Shown piece after piece: positions 51,707-60,707 of a stretch of DNA of 64,000 bases (position 1 is the stretch's first letter; every line of letters starts with the position of its first letter). The DNA lies in assembly GCA_938038785.1 (NCBI GenBank), contig CALHTB010000061.1, forward strand, positions 1-64,000. Direction: 5' to 3'. The notes under the pieces were generated by a model. It did not search any database, was not told the origin of the DNA, and saw only the letters and a program-made list of their open reading frames with translations. The translations under genes were made by a program, and so were the position numbers. This DNA comes from an uncultured Acidimicrobiales bacterium (GTDB lineage: Bacteria; Actinomycetota; Acidimicrobiia; Acidimicrobiales; SHLQ01).

Positions 51707-52964
51707 GTGGCGCCAGTAGCGTCGAGCGATCGAAAGCTATTCACCTCCTTCGACGAGAGCAGCCCACGGCCTTAGCCGTGGCGAGTTCATCGCATTGGCC
51801 TCGTTCATTACCGCAACGATCGCTATCAGTATCGACACGGTGCTGCCAGCGTTCGATGAGATCGAAGACGCCTATGGCCTGACCGCCGACGGGTTGCCGG
51901 TGTCGCTGACTATCACCGTGTTCTTTGCCGCCTTGGGCATTGGCACGCTTATCTGGGGTCCGTTTGCCGACCGGTTCGGACGCAAGCCAGTCATGTATGT
52001 GTCGCTCATTGCAGTAATCATCGGCGCGGTGCTGAGCTCGTTTGCTCCTACTTTTGAGATCTTCCTTATCGGTCGGGTGCTTTGGGGGATTGCAGCAGCG
52101 GGTCCTCGAACCGTGGTCTTGGCGATGACTCGGGATTCCTATGACGGCGATGACATGGCCCGAATCATGTCGCTGTCGTTGGCGGTGTTTCTCATCGTCC
52201 CAATCCTGGCCCCAGGGCTTGGCGAGATCCTCTTGCAGGTGGGTTCGTGGCGTACGACGACTCTGGCGGCAGCGGTTCTCGCAACCATTGGCTCGGTGTG
52301 GTTCCTCCGAGTGGACGAAACTCTCGCGCCGTCGAACGTGCTGCCGTTGGAGTTCGGTCGGATCGCGCAAGCCGCCAGGGTCGTCGTAACAACAAGACAC
52401 ACGGTGCTTTTCACCATCGCAGCAGTAATGACCTATGGCTCGTTCTTTCCGTGGCTGGGTAGTTCACCAACCCTGATTGGCGATATCTACGATCGCGACG
52501 CGCAATTTGCGTTGATCTTTGGAGCCAACGCGGTGTTCATGGCACTGACAATCCTTGTCGTCGAACGTCTCGTTCGGCGATTCTCGACCTTCCCAGTGGT
52601 CTTGACCCAGACCGCCGTCCTTATCGCGGTGGCGGCCGTCTACGTATTCTGGTCGATCAGCGCCGAGGGTGTACCACAGTTCTGGGGTTGGTTTGCAATG
52701 GTGACCATGCTTACGGCACTCAATGCCAGCAGCTCTCCGCTGTTGCAAAGTATGGCAATGCAACCAATGGGCGAACAGGCCGGGACTGCCGCCTCGGTCA
52801 TTGGTGCCGCAGTGTTTCTGCTCGGTGCCGTGCTGGGCTCGATCATCGATCGGAACATCGAAACGACTGTTACTGCCTTCGGTGTTGGCTTCTTCGTGTA
52901 CGGGCTTGTGCTGCTCTCCATGTTGCTCGCCGCCCGCCGCGATCTCACCGAGTCCTCGCTGTGA
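51707..52964 (+). CDS. MFS transporter, Bcr/CflA type, apparent frameshift near the N-terminus
   Basis: A 12-helix drug/proton antiporter of the major facilitator family; motif A is GPFADRFGRKPVMY, and RVLWGIAAAGPRTVVLAMTRD follows helix 4. The main frame runs from a TTG at 51795, but in-frame codons just upstream encode LSRGEF without a usable start after the TAG at 51717. A GTG at 51707 opens a second frame (MAPVASSDRKLFTSFDESSP) that stops at 51775; skipping one base near 51770 joins the two into a normal MFS N-terminus. Either the TTG is used, or the gene has a one-base insertion or sequencing error. Confidence 0.75.
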
Positions 52965-53635
52965 ACACTCTGCTCGTCGACGCTGACGACACGCTGTGGG
53001 AGAACATTGTTGTCTTCAACGACATCAACCGTCGATACGTCAGTTGGCTGCTGCCTGACCGAAGCGTCACCGACCTGCAGCCCGAACTCGACGCACTTCA
53101 GGTCGAGTGCATCGAGCGATGGGGCTATGGGCGCGAGACGTTCGAGAAGAGTTTGGTTGAGGGAGTTGGTCGCTTCACCGGCAGGACTGCAACCGATACT
53201 GACAGAGCATTTGTCGCCGAGCTCGTTCGTCCGCTGCAGTGGGACAGTCTCGACGTGCTCGATGGTGTCGTGGAAGTACTCGACGCACTTTCCGAACGGG
53301 CGCGGCTCATCATGGTCACCAAGGGCAACCTTGATGAACAACGGCACAAGGTTGATCGATCGGGCTTAGCCGGCTTCTTCAGTGCGATCGAGATTCTCGA
53401 AACGAAGTCACCGATCGAGTATCAACGGATCATCACCGATCACGGCCTCGAGATAGCGACGACGTGGATGGTCGGCAATTCGCCACGATCCGACATTGCG
53501 CCAGCGTTAGAGGTCGGGCTGGGTGCAGTCTTTATTCCTCACGCCCATACGTGGAGCCACGAACAGGTCACTGTCGACCCGCATCCGCGGCTCATCGAGC
53601 TGACGAGCTTTCGCGAGCTGACCGACCGGTTCTAA
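52961..53635 (+). CDS. HAD-superfamily hydrolase
   Basis: A 224-residue phosphatase-like protein. Motif I is LLVDADDTLW, motif II IMVTKG, the Lys is in ETKSPIEYQRI and motif III is GNSPRSDIAPA. A helical cap lies between motifs I and II. The GTG at 52961 overlaps the MFS stop as GTGA, so the two are translationally coupled. Substrate is unknown; many such HADs are broad phosphatases. Confidence 0.85.
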   Translation: MNTLLVDADDTLWENIVVFNDINRRYVSWLLPDRSVTDLQPELDALQVECIERWGYGRETFEKSLVEGVGRFTGRTATDTDRAFVAELVRPLQWDSLDVLDGVVEVLDALSERARLIMVTKGNLDEQRHKVDRSGLAGFFSAIEILETKSPIEYQRIITDHGLEIATTWMVGNSPRSDIAPALEVGLGAVFIPHAHTWSHEQVTVDPHPRLIELTSFRELTDRF

Positions 53636-53638
53636 CGA

Positions 53639-54106
53639 TCAGGTCGCGGCAACAAACGCGACAGCCAGAGCGATCACCGACAAGACTTTTACGCCGAACA
53701 GCATCCACTTCTCGGCACCAACAAGATTTCGGAACGGGCGTTCAGCAATGCTGTGGAAGTAACGGTTGTAGAGCAGTGAGATGCTCAGCGACCAGGCGAA
53801 GAGGCCAACGGTCAGCGCAATGACGAATAGCCCGGTATGGGTGTCGTTTGGTCCGCATGCAGCTGCGATCTGGCAATTGACAGTCGGAATGGCAACCAAC
53901 GCCAACAAGAGAAACGCCATCGGCAACGAGGCAAAGAGGAACCGATAGCGGCGAAGGTACGAAACGCCGTCGACAATGTTGACGGCTGCGAGCGCGGCCT
54001 TACCCTCACGGTCCTCTTGGAACTTGATCGCCATGACCATCGTGAGCGTTGGAAGTATCGCCACGAGGCATGCGAGCCAGGAGATGGTTGTCAGGGCCGC
54101 CGCCAT
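53639..54106 (-). CDS. Membrane protein of unknown function
   Basis: A 155-residue protein with four predicted helices (MAAALTTISWLACLVAILPT; FLFASLPMAFLLLALVAI; LFVIALTVGLFAWSLSISLL; VLSVIALAVAFVAAT). The loop between helices 2 and 3 has two Cys (VNCQIAAACG). The ATG at 54106 is preferred because a promoter-like TTGATT/TAAAAC lies just upstream; a GTG at 54178 would add 24 polar residues. Convergent with the HAD gene, 3 bases away. Confidence 0.6.
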   Translation of the reverse strand: MAAALTTISWLACLVAILPTLTMVMAIKFQEDREGKAALAAVNIVDGVSYLRRYRFLFASLPMAFLLLALVAIPTVNCQIAAACGPNDTHTGLFVIALTVGLFAWSLSISLLYNRYFHSIAERPFRNLVGAEKWMLFGVKVLSVIALAVAFVAAT

Positions 54107-54275
54107 ACCTAACAGTTTTACCAACGCAACCAATCGGCAATCAACTTCAAGCGCCTTTGCGTGGTTGACATGTGTCACCCCAAAAGGGGTGCGCGATCAA
54201 ACTGCTGTGGTCTGGTTGATCGAAGCTCGCCGGTAACCAAGTTCGTTGTCAGGGGCTGCGTCTACAGTTCGATTC

Positions 54276-54713
54276 ATGGACTCTCAACCGCTCGACCAAC
54301 GCCTCTCCATCCTCACCATTGCAGTGAATGACCTCGATGAATCGCGGCAGTTCTACAACACCGCCTTTGGGTGGACGCCCGACGATGCGTCCGACGAAGA
54401 GGCCGCGAACATCGCCTTCTACTCGTTGAACGGGTTCAAGATGGCCCTGTACCCATTAGCCAAGTTCGCCGAAGAACACGGCGCTGCCGTGGCCCCGCCA
54501 GCTGGTTTCACAATGGCGTACAACGTGAACACCGAGGCCGAGGTCGACCAGCTGTTCGCGCGGTTCGCCGAGCACGGCGTGACCATTTTGAAGGCACCCG
54601 AAAAAGTGTTCTGGGGTGGCTACTCCGGCTACATCGCCGGGCCAAGCGGCGAGCAGTGGGAGATTTCGTTCAACCCGTTCACCATGGTCAACAGCGACGG
54701 TACGTTCGGCTAG
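54276..54713 (+). CDS. VOC (glyoxalase/bleomycin-resistance) family protein
   Basis: A 145-residue protein of one VOC fold: ILTIAVNDLDESRQFYNTAFGW opens the first module and WGGYSGYIAGPSGEQWEISF closes the second, with Glu as probable metal ligand. Substrate unknown. The ATG at 54276 was chosen over one 30 bases upstream, as the domain starts right after it. Confidence 0.85.
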   Translation: MDSQPLDQRLSILTIAVNDLDESRQFYNTAFGWTPDDASDEEAANIAFYSLNGFKMALYPLAKFAEEHGAAVAPPAGFTMAYNVNTEAEVDQLFARFAEHGVTILKAPEKVFWGGYSGYIAGPSGEQWEISFNPFTMVNSDGTFG

Positions 54714-54787
54714 TCAGTCGCCGGTCAGGGCGCATTGTTGTGGCAGCATCGCGGTGTGCCTAGAAACGGTGTGCTTGGAACGATTCG

Positions 54788-55540
54788 ATGACCGCCCCAG
54801 TTCGGCCTGAAGAGCTCGCCGAATGGCTGAGTGAAAAGCCGTCATCGATTGGTGATGGGCTGCTGATGCTCAGCAGCGTGCTGCTGGGTCGTGCTGGCGT
54901 GGTCGAGAACGGCCGCTTTGCGCTCGACGAACTGGCCGACACGGTGGCCGAGCCAACAACAAGCAGCATCATCGACGCGCTCTTCAGTAGCGGCGGGTTC
55001 CAGGGCGATGTCGAGAACTACCACGCCGAAGACAACTCGTTTCTCGATCGGGTGATCGAACGCCGACTCGGTATGCCCATCACGCTGTCCGCAGTCGTCG
55101 TGGAAGTTGGCGCCCGAGTCGGTGTGCCGCTGTCACTGGTTGGAATTCCCGGTCATGTGATCGTCGGAACCGAGACGGCCAACCACTTCATCGATGCGTT
55201 TGGTGGCATAGAGGTGAACTCGAGGTGGGTGCAGAAGCGGTTCGAGTCGATCTATGGGCCCCAAGCGATGATCCCGTCGTCGGCCATGCAGAAGATGGAC
55301 GTGGAGGCAACGGTCAACCGCGTCTGCAACAACCTCATGCGATCATGGGCTGACGATCGAAGCGACAAGATGGGCCGGCTGCTCGACCTCCGAAGCCTGT
55401 TACCCGCCAGCCCAGCCGAGCGGTCGCTGCTGATCGAAGTCGCTACGGGCCGAGGACGGTTCGATATTGCGGCCCGGCTCCGTGAAGCGAACAACCCCGA
55501 TGACCCTGAAATCGATGCACTGTGGTCTCGCCTGAACTAG
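54788..55540 (+). CDS. SirB1-family transglutaminase-like/TPR protein
   Basis: A 250-residue protein. The central part, NSFLDRVIERRLGMPITLSA followed by GVPLSLVGIPGHVIVG, is the SirB1 (transglutaminase-like core) signature, but the catalytic Cys of true transglutaminases is Ser/Thr here (ITLS). The C-terminus is helical (RLLDLRSLLPASPAERSLL) like the tail of SirB1 proteins. Function in this family is poorly known. Confidence 0.75.
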   Translation: MTAPVRPEELAEWLSEKPSSIGDGLLMLSSVLLGRAGVVENGRFALDELADTVAEPTTSSIIDALFSSGGFQGDVENYHAEDNSFLDRVIERRLGMPITLSAVVVEVGARVGVPLSLVGIPGHVIVGTETANHFIDAFGGIEVNSRWVQKRFESIYGPQAMIPSSAMQKMDVEATVNRVCNNLMRSWADDRSDKMGRLLDLRSLLPASPAERSLLIEVATGRGRFDIAARLREANNPDDPEIDALWSRLN

Positions 55541-55595
55541 GCGTATCGACTCAAATCACTAGTAGTCAGCGGACGGGTCCCATACTCTTCATTAC

Positions 55596-57236
55596 GTGAT
55601 CGCATCTCTCAAAACTGGGCCTGGTGCTCGACCGACGACGGCGGTCGTGTTGACGCTGGCTCTTGTGTGCAGTCTGATCGTCGCTCAACCAGGCATCGCA
55701 AGTGCGGCAGCAGGTGACGTTTCTGGCTGGGGTGTGAACACGTTCGGTCAGCTCGGCGACGGCACCACGGCCTACCGTTCCGACTCTGTACAGACCCAGA
55801 CCAACTCAACCGTCGATATCGCTGGCGGACGCCATCATGTCCTCGCTGCACGAAGCAACGGCACGGTTACGGCCTGGGGTTGGAACGTTTCGGGTCAGAT
55901 TGGTGACGGAACCACAACGCAGCGACCAACGCCGGTAGCCGTCAACAGCCTCACAAACGTGACCGCGGTTGGCGCTGGCCACTACCACTCGCTCGCAGTG
56001 AGCAATGGCAATGTTTGGGCGTGGGGCCGCAACGCATTTGGTCAGCTCGGCGACGGCACAACAACCAACCGCTCGATACCTGTCGCAGTTACTGGTGCAA
56101 ACAACGTTGCCATGGTGGCTGGCGGGCGTGAACACTCGATTGCCTTGCGCACGAACGGCACGATGCTCGCCTGGGGCAATAACTCGAATGGCCAGCTCGG
56201 CGACGGAACCAACACGCCCACCGCCGCACCGGTCGCCGTCAACATCAACAATGTTTCGGTTATCACTGCAGGCCGTATTCATAGCGCCGCACTTCGCAAC
56301 GACGGAACGGTTTGGACGTGGGGTGACAACACCTACGGTCAGCTCGGCGACGGGACCTTTACCTCGCGCACCAGCCCTGTACAGGTAGCAGGCCTTACCG
56401 GCATCGTCGATGTCGAGGCCTTCGGGTTCCACACCATTGCTCTCGACAACGCCGGACGAGTTTGGGCGTGGGGCCGCAACAACCTTGGTCAGATTGGCGA
56501 CTTGACCGACATCGAGCGGTCGACACCCGTTCGCGTTGGTGTCCTCACTGCGGTGGCCATCGGATCTGGCCGTGACTACGGCATGGCCGCTCAAGCCGAC
56601 GGCACCATCTACGCATGGGGCCGTAACGATGGCGGCGAACTTGGCGATGGCACAACAACAATTCGAACCACTCCTGTAGTGGTCGACGACGTAGACAACA
56701 CGGTCGAGCTCGTCGGCGGACGCGACTACATCGTTGTGCGAGCCGGTGGCAATACGCCGCCACCACCACCGCCTCCTCCGCCACCGAACGAAGACGAGTG
56801 CACGGCAACCGTTGTAGGCAACGACCTCCGCCTCGATTGGAGTGATGGACTCGGCCGGGCGGTCATTCGTCGAGGAGCAAGCTGGCACTCCACCCCAGGT
56901 CGCGTGACTACAACAACGATCGCCGGCGCAGCGAACGACCAGGTGCAGTACTTCGTTCGTGTGCGCATCGACGGCGTTCGAACCGACATCCCGTGCGAAA
57001 CCCTTGACACTCCTCCTCCCCCACCGCCTGCTGGTCCGTGTGCGCTCTCCACCCAAGGAGCGGACGCCGTCCTGACCTGGGACGCCGCACTTGGCACGGT
57101 TAACGTCCGGCGCAATGGCGGGTGGTTACGAACTGTCCAGAACGCAACGACCACCACCATTACCGGTGGCGCTGGCGACAGCTACCAGATCATCGTGCGA
57201 CCTAACGGAGTGAAGACCACCTACGCGTGCGAGTAG
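55596..57236 (+). CDS. Secreted RCC1-repeat propeller with two C-terminal Cys-bounded modules
   Basis: A 546-residue exported protein. After a signal peptide (to about 38) come seven RCC1 blades, each with WGxNxxGQLGDGT (for example WGVNTFGQLGDGT, WGRNAFGQLGDGT, WGDNTYGQLGDGT). A proline run then leads to two copies of a 60-65-residue module, one from ECTATVV to DIPCE, one from PCALSTQ to TYACE, each beginning and ending with Cys and containing V-I/N-V-RR. The modules are separated by a second Pro run. GTG start. Likely an extracellular binding protein; no catalytic motif seen. Confidence 0.85.
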   Translation: MIASLKTGPGARPTTAVVLTLALVCSLIVAQPGIASAAAGDVSGWGVNTFGQLGDGTTAYRSDSVQTQTNSTVDIAGGRHHVLAARSNGTVTAWGWNVSGQIGDGTTTQRPTPVAVNSLTNVTAVGAGHYHSLAVSNGNVWAWGRNAFGQLGDGTTTNRSIPVAVTGANNVAMVAGGREHSIALRTNGTMLAWGNNSNGQLGDGTNTPTAAPVAVNINNVSVITAGRIHSAALRNDGTVWTWGDNTYGQLGDGTFTSRTSPVQVAGLTGIVDVEAFGFHTIALDNAGRVWAWGRNNLGQIGDLTDIERSTPVRVGVLTAVAIGSGRDYGMAAQADGTIYAWGRNDGGELGDGTTTIRTTPVVVDDVDNTVELVGGRDYIVVRAGGNTPPPPPPPPPPNEDECTATVVGNDLRLDWSDGLGRAVIRRGASWHSTPGRVTTTTIAGAANDQVQYFVRVRIDGVRTDIPCETLDTPPPPPPAGPCALSTQGADAVLTWDAALGTVNVRRNGGWLRTVQNATTTTITGGAGDSYQIIVRPNGVKTTYACE

Positions 57237-57260
57237 GCGCGTAGTGAGGAGCGTCACAAC

Positions 57261-57662
57261 CTACTCGCGGGTTCCCGCCACCCAGGTTTCGTGAACCGTG
57301 AGCCAGCGGAGTCCGTTCGGACCAGCAGGGTCCTGCCGAAACACCGCAGTGGACCATCGATGATTCGACCCCGTGCTTAACTCGTGGTTCTCGATATAGC
57401 GCGCAGCGATGAGCTCGTCGGTTTCGCTCAAAAGACGTGCTTCGGTGATGGTGATCTTTAAGCTCTTCGTGTGATCGTGGCCTTGGCCAATAGCTGCCAG
57501 CGTGGCAGCTCGATCGGACTCGGAACCATCAGGGCCGAGAATCGTAAAGTCTCTATCGAGCGCGTCCTCCACTCGTGCAAGGTCATTCACCGGCAGCGTT
57601 CCGAGGAAGTACCCCTCAAAGAACTCATGCAGTTCGATCACTTCGCGATGCCAAGGTTCCAT
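57261..57662 (-). CDS. SnoaL/NTF2-like protein
   Basis: A 133-residue cone-fold protein typical of the NTF2/SnoaL/DUF4440 group: an N-terminal helix (IELHEFFEGYFLGTLPVND), then RVEDALDRDFTILGPDG and three later strands including ITEARLLSETDELIAARYIE and WSTAVFRQD. Such proteins bind small molecules or act as isomerases; no residue set decides here. Convergent with the RCC1 gene. Confidence 0.72.
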   Translation of the reverse strand: MEPWHREVIELHEFFEGYFLGTLPVNDLARVEDALDRDFTILGPDGSESDRAATLAAIGQGHDHTKSLKITITEARLLSETDELIAARYIENHELSTGSNHRWSTAVFRQDPAGPNGLRWLTVHETWVAGTRE

Positions 57663-57720
57663 ACCTGACTATTGCCCGCTCGATGCGAGACGACAAGTGA
57701 GTTGCTATGCCGCTGTGTTG

Positions 57721-58959
57721 CTATGCCACGGTCGAGTCCCGCAACATGTCGACCGGTTCGTCGTCGCGAAGAAATGAGACCGCACCATAGGAGAGCACAG
57801 CGATCGATGCCACCGCGCCCATAATCACCAGGGTCGGACGTAATCCGATCTGTTCGGCGAGCACTCCCAAAGGCAGTGCAGTCATGCCGAAGCCAGCGAA
57901 GCCCAGCTGCATGATCGATTGGACTCGGCCTTGAAACTCGGCATCTGCATCGCGAAGCACAAGTGTGTTCGACAGCGTCTGAAATGTCGTGGTGCCGGCG
58001 CCTGCAATGACCGCAACGATCACCGCCACAGTAAAGCCTGGTGCGACACCAAGTGCGATGACCATGACCCCGAACAGCACGCCGGCCAGCGTCATGATCA
58101 TCTGAGCTCGCGGGGAATCGGCCAGACCCGCGACCCAAAAGCCCGCAAGGAGTGCCCCCACCGAGCTAGCCGACGTGAACAAACCGACATGTTGTTCTTC
58201 GAGACCGAACTCTCCTTCGACAAGTGCGGGGATAAAGCTGACGTAGCTGAAGGCGAACATCAAGACCGCAAAGGCGGTCATCACGATGTTGCGAATTGAT
58301 GGGATCGACCTCACGTATCGAACGCCGTCGGCGATATCAGCGAAGGGGCGAGCGGCACCACTGAGCGCTGCAGGCGGGTTCGGTAGTTGTGCGGTGGTGA
58401 TCCAACTGAGGACCGCCAGGACAGCGGCGACAACGTAGGTGGGGCCAAGGCCAAACACCGACCATCCGACCAGCGCTCCAGCGAGGCTCGGCGCAAACAC
58501 TCGCGTCCCGTTCATGGCCAGCGACTGCAAGCTGATCGCATTGCCGACGTTCTCGCGCCCGACGAGGTCGCGTGCCATCGCGACTCGGGCCGGACCAAAG
58601 AACCCAAACGCTGTTCCCTGGAGCACAGATGCAACAAGCAACATCCAGAATTCGATGAGGTCGGTAAGCACAGCGGCACCCATGCCGATTGCAGATGCCA
58701 CGATTCCAAGTTGGCTGACCAACATGACTGCACGTTTTGGCAAACGGTCGCTTGCGACACCACCGAGCGGGGTGGCTATGAGCAGCGCTACACCAAACAC
58801 GAAGTACACCAGCCCGAGGGCGTCTTTGCGTTCGGTGAGGTCCCACGCCAGGATGCCACGCAGGAAGAACTGCATCTGGATGCCCATGAAACTGAACAGT
58901 CCACCAATCCAAAGCGTTCGAAAGTCTCGTTGTGCTAGCGCTGCGAATCGGCTTGACAT
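57721..58959 (-). CDS. MFS transporter, EntS-like
   Basis: A 412-residue carrier with 12 predicted helices. It starts MSSRFAALAQRDFRTLWIGG, typical of the EntS/MFS_3 group, and has GGVASDRLPKRAVMLVS (motif A) and LPLGVLAEQIGLRPTLVI in the second half. Members export siderophores or drugs. Two short direct repeats (GTTGCTATGCC) lie just past its stop. The 58-bp gap before the NTF2-like gene holds nothing else. Confidence 0.85.
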   Translation of the reverse strand: MSSRFAALAQRDFRTLWIGGLFSFMGIQMQFFLRGILAWDLTERKDALGLVYFVFGVALLIATPLGGVASDRLPKRAVMLVSQLGIVASAIGMGAAVLTDLIEFWMLLVASVLQGTAFGFFGPARVAMARDLVGRENVGNAISLQSLAMNGTRVFAPSLAGALVGWSVFGLGPTYVVAAVLAVLSWITTAQLPNPPAALSGAARPFADIADGVRYVRSIPSIRNIVMTAFAVLMFAFSYVSFIPALVEGEFGLEEQHVGLFTSASSVGALLAGFWVAGLADSPRAQMIMTLAGVLFGVMVIALGVAPGFTVAVIVAVIAGAGTTTFQTLSNTLVLRDADAEFQGRVQSIMQLGFAGFGMTALPLGVLAEQIGLRPTLVIMGAVASIAVLSYGAVSFLRDDEPVDMLRDSTVA

Positions 58960-59000
58960 CTCTTCTATCCAACAGAGTCAGCAGGGCTTTACCTCACGTG

Positions 59001-59444
59001 TCAGTCCTCAAGCCATCGGTTGAGCTCGGCGAGGACATGGGTGAAGCTGTCTTTGCGGGACAAGCGGCCATCAAGTCCAACGTTCTTCGTGGTGCCATCG
59101 ACCATCGTGACCTTGAGCTTGGGCGTCACACTCAGGCTCAGATGACCGCGTTCAAAAGAGTCGACATCGTCACGAGCAAACGTCCAATTGCGATGGCTAC
59201 TTCGAATGTTCACTCGATCGGCGTAGAACGTAACGCCCAAGCCTTTTGCGAACCGCACTGCGGCGTTGGCGCAAAAGAGCGCAAGAAGCACGAATATCGC
59301 AATGGGTAACGGTTCGACCGCATCTCCTCGACCGATCGACCCAATGAAGATCAGCGCCAGGAGTCCGAGGCAAAGTGCCCCAGTTACCCGAGCCCACATA
59401 GGCAGCCCGATCTGTCCGAGAAGTTCGCCCTCACTCGCGCTCAC
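59001..59444 (-). CDS. Membrane protein with PH-like domain
   Basis: A 147-residue protein with two helices (ARVTGALCLGLLALIFIGSI; LPIAIFVLLALFCANAAV) followed by a 75-residue soluble domain (VTFYADRVNIRSSHRNWTFA, then VDSFERGHLSLSVTPKLKVT) like a bacterial pleckstrin-homology fold. GTG start overlapping the upstream gene as GTGA, so it is expressed with the TauD/BBOX-like gene. Function unknown. Confidence 0.6.
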   Translation of the reverse strand: MSASEGELLGQIGLPMWARVTGALCLGLLALIFIGSIGRGDAVEPLPIAIFVLLALFCANAAVRFAKGLGVTFYADRVNIRSSHRNWTFARDDVDSFERGHLSLSVTPKLKVTMVDGTTKNVGLDGRLSRKDSFTHVLAELNRWLED

Positions 59445-60565
59445 GTGTAGAGGCCGCCTTCGTCTAAGTGCCGTTCGGCCTCGGCATCTCGTTGGGCCTT
59501 CGCCTCGAGCTCACGGAGCGTCCGGTGGAACCAATCTCGGTCGACGCTGCACATCTGCTCGTGCCGGCGGCGGCCAAACCCAACCGCGGCCCTTCCAATC
59601 AGCACTCGATGGTTATCGACAACGAGCGCTTGACCCGGTTGCAGGCCGATTTGGACAGTTCGGGCTGGACTGCTCACCTCCTTGGTGAAGCTGATGAGCG
59701 CTCGGTAGTACGGGTCGACAAGCCTCGGCTCGATGTCGAGGGGCGCGCGCGCCGCCTCATCAAATCGGATGCCCGACACGCGAAGCTGCCGATCCACCGA
59801 AACAACAGGTGCATGAGTAATGAAGTGCTCGTCGTAAGGTGAGCGAAACGCCACGTTGGTTTGGCTGAGCAAGTCGAAGGCATCGGGGTCATCGTCTTGG
59901 AGATCGCGTGCGAGCGCATAGCCGTCGATGAGGCTGAGGTCGCTTCCTGTTGGCGCAGCTTCGAGGCAATGGAGAATCATGATGCCATCGGGATCGGTGC
60001 GCCAGGCGCCGTGGGTGCGCGGTTCAACGATTCCATCGCTGCTCTCCAAGTCGGAGTCGACAATCAGGTCGTGGATAGCTCCGCTTTCATCTGCACGAAG
60101 CGGACCTATGAGCGTCGCCAACAATTCGATGCCGGAACCATCGAGGGGCACGTCGTCGACGACGGCAACGCCCCAACGCTGGATCGACTTGAGTAGTCGT
60201 AGGTGGTCGTCGCTGGCGTGCTCGGGAAGAGGCACGTGATCAAGCTCGTGACCGGCGCGGAAGTTCTCGACAACATCGGTTGCGACGAGTTCGTGTGGTT
60301 CGTGGGAGTGTGCCCGCAACCAGTCGAAGTCGAACGCTGACTCATGTCCGTCGCTGAATTCGACCCCTAAGTCACCGTCGTCGTTTCGGTCGGCGAACAT
60401 CACGAACACGTCGGGGTTGAGGTCGGCGAGCAGCGCTGCCTGATCGGCTGAACAGTTATCTCGGAGCCACAGCGAATGAAACCGACTCTTCGCACCATCA
60501 GACCAACGGATCAGTACCCCGGTGTCGGTCACCTCGATTGTCGAGGCCGCAGTCTCTAGCTCCAT
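59441..60565 (-). CDS. BBOX/TauD-family protein lacking the iron-binding histidines
   Basis: A 374-residue relative of gamma-butyrobetaine and trimethyllysine hydroxylases. The N-terminal DUF971-like part has FHSLWLRDNCSADQ; the C-terminal part aligns with the 2-oxoglutarate/Fe(II) domain (MILHCLEAAPTGSDLSLIDG, VDPYYRALISFTKE, QPGQALVVDNHRVL). The usual H-T-D of the metal triad is R189-T-D191, and the usual distal H-G-R is I323-G-R, so both His are gone while the 2-oxoglutarate Arg region remains. It is probably not an active iron oxygenase. I start at the ATG at 60565; a TTG at 60607 is less likely. Confidence 0.8.
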   Translation of the reverse strand: MELETAASTIEVTDTGVLIRWSDGAKSRFHSLWLRDNCSADQAALLADLNPDVFVMFADRNDDGDLGVEFSDGHESAFDFDWLRAHSHEPHELVATDVVENFRAGHELDHVPLPEHASDDHLRLLKSIQRWGVAVVDDVPLDGSGIELLATLIGPLRADESGAIHDLIVDSDLESSDGIVEPRTHGAWRTDPDGIMILHCLEAAPTGSDLSLIDGYALARDLQDDDPDAFDLLSQTNVAFRSPYDEHFITHAPVVSVDRQLRVSGIRFDEAARAPLDIEPRLVDPYYRALISFTKEVSSPARTVQIGLQPGQALVVDNHRVLIGRAAVGFGRRRHEQMCSVDRDWFHRTLRELEAKAQRDAEAERHLDEGGLYT

Positions 60566-60658
60566 CGCCAGAGCGTACGCCCGCAATTCCCTTAAGGCCT
60601 CGGCCAACTTCTAACAATTCACCCCTTCACACAGGGCACTAATCGGCGTAGCTTCATA

Positions 60659-60680
60659 CCAGTGACCGCTGTCACACTGG
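60659..60680. promoter_or_regulatory. Inverted repeat upstream of the LLM gene
   Basis: CCAGTG at 60659-60664 and CACTGG at 60675-60680, with GTGAC/GTCAC inside, lie in the divergent gap between the BBOX-like gene and the luciferase-like gene, 28 bp before the latter's ATG. Could be an operator. Weak evidence. Confidence 0.35.
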
Positions 60681-60707
60681 CGGTGGTCGATATCTGGGGG
60701 TACTGAT

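Noticed and set aside
55806-57056. 416-codon minus frame opposite the RCC1 gene
   Set aside because: Its apparent internal repetition is the complement of the RCC1 blades.
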